Shown here piece by piece: positions 8,301 to 15,243 of a stretch of DNA of 31,219 nt (position 1 is the first letter of the stretch; every line of letters starts with the position of its first letter). The position numbers and the translations under genes were made by a program. A model generated the notes under the pieces. That model was not told where the DNA came from. It was given only the letters and a program-made list of their open reading frames with translations, and did not search any database. The stretch comes from Sphingomonadaceae bacterium (GTDB lineage: Bacteria; Pseudomonadota; Alphaproteobacteria; Sphingomonadales; Sphingomonadaceae): NCBI GenBank assembly GCA_947451875.1, contig CANGBE010000003.1, positions 1 to 31,219 on the forward strand. The letters are read 5' to 3'.

Positions 8301-8323
8301 CATCCTGAAACGAGTTCAGGATG
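8301..8323. repeat. Dispersed palindromic repeat of the 'HPELVSG' type
   Basis: CATCCTGAA (8301-8309) and TTCAGGATG (8315-8323) form a perfect 9-bp stem with a five-base loop, 20 bases after the agmatine deiminase stop. Translated in one minus-strand frame, this stretch reads RHPELVSG. I recognise that peptide from spurious ORFs annotated many times in sphingomonad genomes, which marks an intergenic repeat family. It probably folds as a transcript-end hairpin here. Copy number cannot be judged from one window. Confidence 0.6.
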
Positions 8324-8392
8324 ACGATTAGGGGTATTGGGGGAGTGTCGCTTTAACGAAGCTGCAAGATTCTCTGGCGCATTAACCCGCTC

Positions 8393-8521
8393 ATGGCCCG
8401 AGTCTTCGCCCTTTCCATGCACCTTCCGCAGCGGTTGCCGCTGGCCGATCTGCCGCGCGCGATGATTGTGATCGGTTGCGCTCTGGCGCTGATCCTCGCC
8501 GACAAGCCGCTGCCGCTTTAA
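8393..8521 (+). CDS. Possible 42-residue membrane peptide
   Basis: An ATG at 8393 opens a 42-codon frame ending with TAA at 8519-8521. The C-terminal half contains a hydrophobic stretch (AMIVIGCALALILA) that could cross the membrane. The frame fills the gap between the dispersed repeat and the convergent TSUP gene, overlapping the latter's stop by three bases. Against it: no ribosome binding site is visible, and the length is within chance expectation in GC-rich DNA. It may also be the remnant of a larger membrane protein gene. I list it as a weak candidate only. Confidence 0.22.
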   Translation: MARVFALSMHLPQRLPLADLPRAMIVIGCALALILADKPLPL

Positions 8522-9261
8522 GCCTTCAGCAGCTTGACCAGCGCGCCCAGCGCCGCTGCTCCCAGAACCCCGCCAGCCATGTAACGCCAAGCCTTGGGGT
8601 CGATCCGCCCGAATGCGCGGCTGCCGAAATGGTTGCCGACTACCACCACCGGATAGAGCGCCAGCGCCATCCACAGCTCGCGCCATGTCGCAGTGCCGAG
8701 GAACACCGCGACGAGGATGCCCGCGCCCTGCGTCACGAGGAAGATAGACATCATCGAAGCCCGCGCCACGGCTGGCGCAATGTCGCGCCGCAAATAGAAC
8801 GGCACAACCGGCGGCCCCGGCATGGCGGCAAAACCGGCGAGCAGACCGGAGGCCATGCCGGTCGCTACGGTCTCCTTCATGCCCGGTTTATGGTGCGGCT
8901 TGGGCGGCAGGATCACGGCGATAAAGGCCCCGATGGCGATCAGCGCGATGACCAGCCGCGCCACCGGCCCGCCAACTGCGCCCAGCGCCAGAACGCCAAG
9001 CGGGATAGTCAGCAGCGCAACCCCGGCGATGACCCATGCCGACTTTTCCGTATTGGCGATCTGCTTGCGCACGCCGAGGAAGCTGATCAGGAAACCCAGC
9101 CAGTTGCCGACGACCACCGCCTCCGCCGGAGGAATGGCAAGGCCCATGACCGGCACCAGCATGATCGCCAGACCAAACCCCGCCAGCCCGCGCACGAATC
9201 CGGCGACGAGTGTCGCCGCCAGTCCCAGCGCAATCGCGCCCCAGGTGAGTCCGAGAATCAA
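8518..9261 (-). CDS. TSUP family membrane exporter (TauE/SafE-like)
   Basis: This 247-residue integral membrane protein belongs to the TSUP (sulfite exporter TauE/SafE) family, whose members move sulfur-containing anions or organic acids across the inner membrane. About seven or eight hydrophobic segments are visible. Two loops carry family-like glycine- and proline-rich motifs: VRGLAGFGLAIMLVP near the N-terminus and GFAAMPGPPVVPFYL around residue 150. The likely start is TTG at 9261, overlapping the thrS stop as TTGA; no in-frame ATG occurs before residue 34, inside the first membrane segment. Translation is probably coupled to thrS. The substrate is unknown, and no sulfur-metabolism gene is adjacent. 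Confidence 0.88.
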   Translation of the reverse strand: MILGLTWGAIALGLAATLVAGFVRGLAGFGLAIMLVPVMGLAIPPAEAVVVGNWLGFLISFLGVRKQIANTEKSAWVIAGVALLTIPLGVLALGAVGGPVARLVIALIAIGAFIAVILPPKPHHKPGMKETVATGMASGLLAGFAAMPGPPVVPFYLRRDIAPAVARASMMSIFLVTQGAGILVAVFLGTATWRELWMALALYPVVVVGNHFGSRAFGRIDPKAWRYMAGGVLGAAALGALVKLLKA

Positions 9262-11255
9262 GCCTGGAGGAGATCCGGCGCAGTCGCCTCATGCACCAGC
9301 ATGGCAATCGCTTCGGCCAGCGTCATAACCTTCTGGTATTCAACGCCCAGCGTGCGGACGGCGACGGTGCCTTCCTCGGCCTCGCGCTTACCCACCACCA
9401 GCAGGTGCGGCACCTTGGCGAGGCTGTGCTCGCGTACCTTGTAGTTGATCTTTTCGTTGCGGAGATCGGTTTCGACGCGAATGCCTGCCGCCCTGAGCTG
9501 CCCCGTCACTTCTCCGGCATAGTCATCAGCGTCGGAAACAATCGTCGCCACCACGGCCTGAACCGGCGCGAGCCAGACGGGCAGCTTGCCGGCGAAATGT
9601 TCGATCAGGATGCCGATAAAGCGCTCGTAAGAGCCAAAGATCGCGCGGTGGAGCATGACCGGGCGATGCTTGGCGCCGTCCTCACCGATATAGCTCGCAT
9701 CAAGCCGCTCGGGCAGAACGCGGTCAGACTGGATCGTGCCGACCTGCCAGGTGCGGCCAATCGCATCGGTCAGGTGCCATTCGAGCTTGGGCGCATAGAA
9801 CGCGCCTTCGCCGGGCAGCTCTTCCCAGCCATATTCCGGTGTGTTCAGGCCAGCAGCGGCTACGGCATTGCGCAGCTCGGTTTCGGCCATGTCCCACATC
9901 TCTTCGGTACCGAAGCGGTTTTCCGGGCGCAGCGCGAGCTTGATCGCATAGGTGAAGCCGAAGTCCTTGTAGACCCGGTCTGCCAGCGCACAGAAGTTGC
10001 GTACTTCCTCAACGATCTGGTCTTCGCGGCAGAAGATGTGGCCATCATCCTGCGTGAACTGGCGCACCCGCATCAGCCCGTGCAGCGCGCCATGCGGTTC
10101 GTTGCGGTGGCAGCAGCCGTTTTCGACAATGCGCAGCGGCAGGTCGCGGTAGCTTTTGATGCCCTGCCGGAAGATCAGCACGTGCGCCGGGCAGTTCATC
10201 GGCTTGAGCGCCATCCAGTCGGCATCGTTGGAGACCAGCGGGCCGCCGTCTTCGGTGTTCGGCACTTCATCGGGGATGACGAACATGGCTTCGCGATACT
10301 TGCCCCAGTGGCCGGATTGCTCCCACTGGCGCGCGTCCATCACTTGCGGGGTTTTGACTTCCTTGCAGTCCGCCTTCAGCACAGCGCGGCGCATGTAGTC
10401 CTCGAGCGCGCGGTAGATGACATAGCCGTTGGGGTGCCAGAACACGCTGCCGTGGGCCTCGGCCTGAAGGTGGAACAGGTCCATTTCCTGCCCCAGCTTG
10501 CGGTGATCGCGCTTGGCGGCTTCTTCAAGGCGCGTGAGGTGCTCGCCGAGCTGCTTCTTGTTGAGCCAGCCGGTGCCATAGATTCGGCTCAGCATGGCGT
10601 TGTTCTGGTCACCGCGCCAGTAAGCGCCCGATACGCGCGTCAGCTTGAACGCGGCAGGATCAAGCTTTCCGGTGGAGGGCAGGTGCGGCCCGCGGCACAT
10701 ATCGAGCCAGTCATCGCCCGACCAATAGACGCTGAGTGGTTCGTCGCCCGGCAGTTCGGCAGCCCATTCGGCCTTGAAGCTTTCGCCCTGCTGCTTCCAG
10801 CGGCTGATCAGCTGTTCGCGGTCCCACACTTCGCGGCGCAGCGGTTTATCGGCGGCGATGATCTTGCGCATTTGCGCTTCAATCGCCGGCAGGTCATCAT
10901 CAGTGAAGGGGCGATCCTTCGGCGCGAAGTCGTAATAGAAGCCATCGTCGGTCGAAGGGCCAAAGGTGATCTGCGTCCCCGGGAACAGCGCCTGCACGGC
11001 CTCTGCCAGCACGTGGGCAAAGTCATGACGGGCAAGATCGAGCGCCTCGGCCTCATCGCGCGAAGTGATCAGAGCGAGGCTCGCATCACCGGTGAAGGGC
11101 CGGGTGAGGTCAACCAGCTCACCATCAACGCGCGCGGCAAGCGCGGCCTTGGCAAGGCCGGGGCCGATCGCCGCGGCAACATCGGCGGGAGAGGAACCGG
11201 CAGGCATTTCGCGCACCGAACCATCGGGAAGGCTGATCTTGAACATTTCTGACAT
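9258..11255 (-). CDS. thrS: Threonyl-tRNA synthetase
   Basis: ThrRS charges tRNA-Thr and edits mis-attached serine. The 665-residue protein has all domains in order: TGS (1-62), the editing domain with H77 and H81 (RHDFAHVLAE) and a CRGPH motif, the class II catalytic core, and the C-terminal anticodon-binding domain (from about PVWLAPVQAVV). The catalytic zinc ligands are C355 (KPMNCPAHV), H406 (DDGHIFC) and H536 (MLHRAIFGS). Motif 2 is visible in the RNEPHGALHGLMRVR stretch. The ATG is preceded by a small hairpin containing a possible Shine-Dalgarno (see 11263-11279). It follows a broken GT39 gene by 33 bases and overlaps the TSUP gene by four. Confidence 0.98.
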   Translation of the reverse strand: MSEMFKISLPDGSVREMPAGSSPADVAAAIGPGLAKAALAARVDGELVDLTRPFTGDASLALITSRDEAEALDLARHDFAHVLAEAVQALFPGTQITFGPSTDDGFYYDFAPKDRPFTDDDLPAIEAQMRKIIAADKPLRREVWDREQLISRWKQQGESFKAEWAAELPGDEPLSVYWSGDDWLDMCRGPHLPSTGKLDPAAFKLTRVSGAYWRGDQNNAMLSRIYGTGWLNKKQLGEHLTRLEEAAKRDHRKLGQEMDLFHLQAEAHGSVFWHPNGYVIYRALEDYMRRAVLKADCKEVKTPQVMDARQWEQSGHWGKYREAMFVIPDEVPNTEDGGPLVSNDADWMALKPMNCPAHVLIFRQGIKSYRDLPLRIVENGCCHRNEPHGALHGLMRVRQFTQDDGHIFCREDQIVEEVRNFCALADRVYKDFGFTYAIKLALRPENRFGTEEMWDMAETELRNAVAAAGLNTPEYGWEELPGEGAFYAPKLEWHLTDAIGRTWQVGTIQSDRVLPERLDASYIGEDGAKHRPVMLHRAIFGSYERFIGILIEHFAGKLPVWLAPVQAVVATIVSDADDYAGEVTGQLRAAGIRVETDLRNEKINYKVREHSLAKVPHLLVVGKREAEEGTVAVRTLGVEYQKVMTLAEAIAMLVHEATAPDLLQA

Positions 11256-11262
11256 GGGACCT

Positions 11263-11279
11263 GCCCCTAAAGCAGGGGC
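11263..11279 (-). promoter_or_regulatory. Hairpin overlapping the thrS ribosome binding site
   Basis: On the minus strand GCCCCT and AGGGGC pair as a 6-bp stem around the loop GCTTT, ending seven bases before the thrS ATG. The 3' arm carries the best Shine-Dalgarno candidate (AGGGG, spacing about eight bases), so folding could hide it. It also lies just after the stop of the upstream GT39 remnant. A regulatory role is inferred. Confidence 0.35.
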
Positions 11280-11288
11280 GCGAAGGCT

Positions 11289-12372
11289 TCAAGCCGCTCT
11301 GGCTGCTCTCTTTGCCCACCAATCGGCCATTAGCCAGCCGCAGGTAAGGCAAATGAAGGGCATCACCGGATAGTGGAACCGCGATTGGCCGCTGAACACC
11401 AAGGCAATGCCGCTGGGATAGGCGGCGATGCCATAGGGCAGCGCCCACCAGCCGATAAGCCGCGCGCCAAGTCTTTCCGGGGCTTTCCAGCGCTGCGCCA
11501 GCTGGACTAGCGCGGCAACCACAAAGCCGAGCAGCAGCAGGACATAATAGCCCTGATAGGCCCATTCGCCTTCGCCATCCGGGCCCCAGAGGCGGAACAG
11601 TTTGAGCGGAATCAATTCGACGAATCGCCCCGGATTGGCCTTGATCCACGCCATCCCAAACGCCTTGCCCTCGGCATCGTGCAGAGCCTCGTCACCACCC
11701 TTGCGCGCATCAAAGGCGGCGAAGGCGGGATCCTCGGGCGTGAAATCGCCACGCGCGGTATCGTTATTGCTGGCAAACAGCGTCGCCCCACCATTTGTCG
11801 AAACCGCGACCCAGTGGCCCAGCTCGCGGTGGTTGCGGATTGTCCGCGGCGCAACCACCAGCGCGGCGAGCGCGATCAGCACGGCGAACTTGGCGAAGGC
11901 CGCTGGAAGTCTGCGCCAGAATCGCCAGCAGCAGGGTCGTATAAAACACCTCGGTCAGCGCCAGCGGCACATAGGCGATGGCATTGGGGTAAACCACAAA
12001 CAGCAGCAGCGCAGTGCGCGCCGCCAGCTCCGATCCGCCCACCCGCCTCGCGAGATCGAGCAAGAGCCAACCGCCCAGCATCGCGGTGCCCAGATTGAAC
12101 AGGCCTACCACCAGCGGCGATGCACCAAATAGCGAGAACGGCACCGACAGCGCCATCGGCCAACCCGGCGGCCAATAGGCCGTTGGCGCGCCATGATCGC
12201 CAAGATAGCCGAGCCCGGCGGCCAGCTTTTCGGCGCGAGAATAATACCACGCCGCGTCCGACGTTGGCTCTACGTCCAGCAGGACCAGCGCCAGTCTGGG
12301 CACAATGAACAGCGCCCAGAGCCATGCCAGCGCGCTCTGTTTGGTGCCGAACCAGTCCACTGCCTTGCGCAT
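11289..12372 (-). pseudogene. GT39-type (PMT/ArnT-like) membrane glycosyltransferase, frameshifted with internal loss
   Basis: Two adjacent frames together encode a polytopic transferase of the dolichyl-phosphate-mannose/ArnT-like family. The 5' part, from ATG 12372 with AGAGGGG four bases upstream, gives the N-terminal membrane segment, a TSDAAWYYSRAEKLA catalytic-loop motif and YWPPGWP, running to TEVFYTTLLLAILAQTS. The reading then moves to another frame as AFAKFAVLIALAALVVAPRT, followed by IRNHRELG and VSTNGGATLFASNND, which are typical of the family's middle region, and continues to the stop at 11289. The junction is near 11900-11910. In intact relatives roughly 50-80 residues of loop and membrane segment would separate these parts, so a deletion not divisible by three is more likely than a single-base error. 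The remnant heads the thrS transcription unit. Confidence 0.75.
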
Positions 12373-12376
12373 CGCG

Positions 12377-12383
12377 CCCCTCT
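12377..12383 (-). promoter_or_regulatory. Ribosome binding site fixing the GT39 remnant start
   Basis: AGAGGGG on the minus strand lies four bases before the ATG at 12372. The frame can be extended to a TTG at 12420, but that TTG belongs to a TTGACA that looks like a promoter -35 box. The ATG is therefore preferred. Confidence 0.5.
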
Positions 12384-12479
12384 GCCTTTCGATCCACAGA
12401 GCATAGTGAACGGGTGTCAATAAATTCTTAGATCACAAATCCGTTGCCCTAGATGAGGTCATCGGGGCATTGGGGCGCC

Positions 12480-13220
12480 ATGAGCCAAACCCAGTTCCAC
12501 CCCCTGCCCGATGGCCGCCAAATCGCCTTCCGTCGCACCCCAGGGCTTGCACCAACGCTGGTGTTCCTGCCGGGCTATATGTCCGACATGGCAGGCTCCA
12601 AAGCCACCGCGCTGTTTAACTGGGCGGTGGCGCAAGGCCGCGCCTGCCTGTTGCTTGACTATTCGGGCTGCGGACAAAGTCCGGGAGAATTTGCAGAAGG
12701 CACGCTAAGCAAGTGGCGCGGCGAAGTGCTGGCATTGATCGCGGCGCAGGTTACCGGGCCCGTGATTCTGATCGGCTCTTCAATGGGCGGATGGTTGATG
12801 CTGCTCGCCGGGCTGGAGCTGGGTGAGCAACTGGCAGGCCTGATCGGCATCGCCGCCGCGCCCGATTTCACCGCCTGGGGTTTCAGCGACGAGCAGCAGG
12901 CCGAACTGCTGGCGGGAGAGGTTGTGCTGGAAGAGAACGCCTATGGCCCGCAGCCGACGCCAACCTTTCCGGGCTTTTGGGCGGATGGGCAGAACAATTT
13001 GCTCCTCGGCACGAAAATCGCCATCGATTGTCCGGTGCGGTTGATTCAGGGACAGGCCGATCCCGATGTGCCGTGGCACGTCGCGCTGCAGCTGGCCGAA
13101 GACCTGCGTTCAGCCGATGTGCAGGTGCACCTGATCAAGGACGGCGATCATCGCTTGTCGCGGCCTGCGGACGTTGCGGTATTACTGCGCACCGTGGCCT
13201 CGTTATGCGAAGCGGTCTGA
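12480..13220 (+). CDS. Alpha/beta hydrolase (ABHD10-like)
   Basis: This 246-residue cytoplasmic hydrolase resembles the ABHD10/acyl-esterase branch of the alpha/beta fold. The oxyanion-side motif FLPGYMSDMAGSKA is near residue 30, the nucleophile elbow GSSMGGWLML carries the serine near residue 100, the acidic residue is in GQADPDVPW, and the histidine is in KDGDHRLS near the C-terminus. The triad is complete. ATG 12480 (MSQTQFHPL) is chosen over the in-frame ATG at 12453, which only adds a poorly supported leader. The gene is followed by a TPR gene after 13 bases and heads a + transcription unit. The physiological ester or thioester substrate is unknown. Confidence 0.88.
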   Translation: MSQTQFHPLPDGRQIAFRRTPGLAPTLVFLPGYMSDMAGSKATALFNWAVAQGRACLLLDYSGCGQSPGEFAEGTLSKWRGEVLALIAAQVTGPVILIGSSMGGWLMLLAGLELGEQLAGLIGIAAAPDFTAWGFSDEQQAELLAGEVVLEENAYGPQPTPTFPGFWADGQNNLLLGTKIAIDCPVRLIQGQADPDVPWHVALQLAEDLRSADVQVHLIKDGDHRLSRPADVAVLLRTVASLCEAV

Positions 13221-13233
13221 CGAAAGGTCCCGA

Positions 13234-14118
13234 ATGCCCATCCTGCTCAGCCTGCTTCCCCTGCTCGCCCAAGTCAGCTCTGGCGGCATAATTAGCGGGG
13301 GTAGTGAGATTCCAATCGGCAAGGCGCGGATGCCTGCGCGGCGGGGTGAGGTCAGTGCACCCACTCCGCCGCAGCCGCTACCTCCGCCGATCCAGCCATG
13401 CCAGACCCTGATCGATACCGATCTGAACGAAGCGATCGAGCGCGCCAGCGATTGGGTGGCGCGGGCCAAGGATGCCGATTTTGCCGAGGCCCAAGGCTGC
13501 CTAGGCATGGCCCATGCCCGCAAGGCCGATTTTGAAGACGCGGAAAAGGCCTTCCTTGCGGCGCGCGATGCCACCGGTGCCGATCACGCCAAGCGCGCAA
13601 ACTGGGGCGCTATGGCTGGAAACGCGGCGCTTGCCGGAGGCCAGCCAGCCCGCGCGCTGATGGCTCTGGCTTTGGCGCATGACGATGCTGTTGATGTGGG
13701 TGACAAGGCGGCACTGGGCGAGATTGCTTTTGACAAGGCGCGGGCGCTCGTCGCGCTTTATCGTGCCATCGAAGCCCGCGTGGCGCTTAACGAAGCAGCT
13801 GCTGCCATTCCGGAAAACAGCGATGTCTGGTTGCTCTCGGCCACGCTCTATCGACGCACGGCCAAGCTGGAAATTGCCCAGCAGCATATCGAAAAAGCTG
13901 CCGCGCTCAGTCCGCTCGATCCCGCCGTCGGGCTGGAAGCCGGAGTTATCGCCATGCTTGCCGGACGCGAGGATGCCGCGCGAAAATCTTGGAAATCGGT
14001 AGTCGCCACATCTCCGCAAAGCGCCGAGGCGGCTCAGGCCAAGGCCTATCTCGCGCAGATCGGCGAAGGCACGACACAGCCTAATCCCGCGCCGCCCGTC
14101 AAACCCGAGAGCCGCTGA
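13234..14118 (+). CDS. Exported tetratricopeptide-repeat protein
   Basis: This 294-residue protein begins with a short hydrophobic segment (MPILLSLLPLLAQVSS), probably a signal peptide. A proline-rich linker (PTPPQPLPPPIQP, about 47-59) leads to helical repeats from about residue 75 to 280. These show TPR spacing, with alanine and glycine at the usual small positions (e.g. GCLGMAHARKADFEDAEKAF and YRRTAKLEIAQQHIEKAAAL). TPR arrays hold protein partners together; no enzymatic motif is seen. GAAAGG at 13222-13227 supports the ATG at 13234. It lies 13 bases after the hydrolase stop, and the LLM oxidoreductase starts one base after its own stop, so the three are one operon. Its partner is unknown. 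Confidence 0.8.
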   Translation: MPILLSLLPLLAQVSSGGIISGGSEIPIGKARMPARRGEVSAPTPPQPLPPPIQPCQTLIDTDLNEAIERASDWVARAKDADFAEAQGCLGMAHARKADFEDAEKAFLAARDATGADHAKRANWGAMAGNAALAGGQPARALMALALAHDDAVDVGDKAALGEIAFDKARALVALYRAIEARVALNEAAAAIPENSDVWLLSATLYRRTAKLEIAQQHIEKAAALSPLDPAVGLEAGVIAMLAGREDAARKSWKSVVATSPQSAEAAQAKAYLAQIGEGTTQPNPAPPVKPESR

Positions 14119-14119
14119 C

Positions 14120-15103
14120 ATGCCCGCCTATTCCGTTCTCGATCTAGTGCCCGTTCGCGAAGGCGGCACGATCAGCGAGGCCATGGCGGACAGCGCCGAG
14201 CTAGCCCGCTGTGCGGAAAGCGCCGGGTGCAAACGCTTCTGGGTGGCAGAGCATCACGGCATGGAGGGCATTGCCGGCGGGGCGACATCGGTAGTGCTTG
14301 CCCATCTGGGCAATGCAACCTCGTCGATCCGGCTGGGCGCAGGCGGGATCATGCTGCCCAATCACAACCCCTTTGTTATCGCCGAACAGTTCGGCACGCT
14401 CGATGCCCTGTTCCCGAACCGCATCGATCTGGGGCTAGGCCGCGCGCCGGGAGCGGACGGCAGGATTGCCCAAGCCCTGCGCAAGGATCTGATGCGGGCT
14501 TCCGAATTCTTTCCACAGGACGTGCTTGAACTCCGCGCCCTGTTTGCAGGTGATCCGGCCCTGCCGATCCAGGCCACGACGGGCAAGGGCGCGAATGTTG
14601 AAATGTGGATACTGGGATCGAGCCTGTTCGGCGCCTCACTCGCCGCAGCGCTGGGTATGCCATACGCCTTCGCCTCGCACTTCGCGCCAGATCATCTTGA
14701 TGCAGCGTTGACCCTTTACCGCGAGCGCTTCACGCCATGCGAAACACTGGCCGAGCCTTATGTCATGGCAGCAATGACCATGTTTTGTGCGCCGAGTGAC
14801 GAGGAGGCGGCCTATCTCGCCTCGACCCAGGAACAGGGCTTCGTTGCCCTGCGCTTTGGTGAGCCGGGACGCATGAAGCCTCCGATTGAAAACTATCGCG
14901 CCAGCCTGCCGCCTTCAGCTTTGGCCATGCTTGAACGGATGGATGTGGCGCGGGCGGTCGGATCGCCAGACACGGTGCGTCGGGCGGTGGCCGCTTTCGC
15001 CGAGCGCACAGGGGCCGACGAGATCATTTTTTCCGGCCAAACATTTGATCCCGCCCTGCGCCGCCGCTCGCTCGAATTGGCAATGGCGGCTCTTGCAGGC
15101 TGA
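14120..15103 (+). CDS. LLM class flavin-dependent oxidoreductase (MsnO8-like)
   Basis: This 327-residue protein has the bacterial luciferase-like TIM barrel that uses FMNH2 (or F420 in actinobacteria) to oxygenate or reduce small substrates. Family marks are the N-terminal YSVLDLVPV, VAEHHGMEGIAGGAT near residue 45, RLGAGGIMLPNHNP near 75, and DLGLGRAPG near 110, the last typical of the phosphate-binding side of the flavin site. The C-terminal VGSPDTVRRAV pattern is also standard. The ATG starts one base after the TPR gene stop. The substrate cannot be predicted from the sequence. Two short inverted repeats follow the stop codon. Confidence 0.92.
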   Translation: MPAYSVLDLVPVREGGTISEAMADSAELARCAESAGCKRFWVAEHHGMEGIAGGATSVVLAHLGNATSSIRLGAGGIMLPNHNPFVIAEQFGTLDALFPNRIDLGLGRAPGADGRIAQALRKDLMRASEFFPQDVLELRALFAGDPALPIQATTGKGANVEMWILGSSLFGASLAAALGMPYAFASHFAPDHLDAALTLYRERFTPCETLAEPYVMAAMTMFCAPSDEEAAYLASTQEQGFVALRFGEPGRMKPPIENYRASLPPSALAMLERMDVARAVGSPDTVRRAVAAFAERTGADEIIFSGQTFDPALRRRSLELAMAALAG

Positions 15104-15131
15104 GGACCTTTTGGTCCAGCAACTGGTTGCA
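15104..15131 (+). terminator. Tandem short hairpins after the LLM gene, possible weak terminator
   Basis: GGACC-TTTT-GGTCC (15104-15117) and GCAAC-TG-GTTGC form two short adjacent inverted repeats directly after the LLM stop. The stems are only five base pairs and no T-run follows. They may attenuate rather than end transcription ahead of the glutamate dehydrogenase gene. Confidence 0.3.
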
Positions 15132-15243
15132 AATGAGACTATATCTCGTTAAGTCCCCTAGCGTTGCAGAAGAAAATCGCAACCATCCTTGTTTACGCGG
15201 AGCCTAGGGCGCAAGAATGCGCGAAGGCAGGAGAGCGATAGTA

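Noticed and set aside
8108..8686. 192-codon minus frame containing RHPELVSG
   Set aside because: It spans the end of the agmatine deiminase gene, the dispersed repeat and the TSUP end. The peptide motif only reflects the repeat, not a protein.
9291..11252. 653-codon open frame on the + strand opposite thrS
   Set aside because: It is the mirror of the threonyl-tRNA synthetase gene. Long antisense frames are expected in high-GC DNA, and the translation resembles no protein family.
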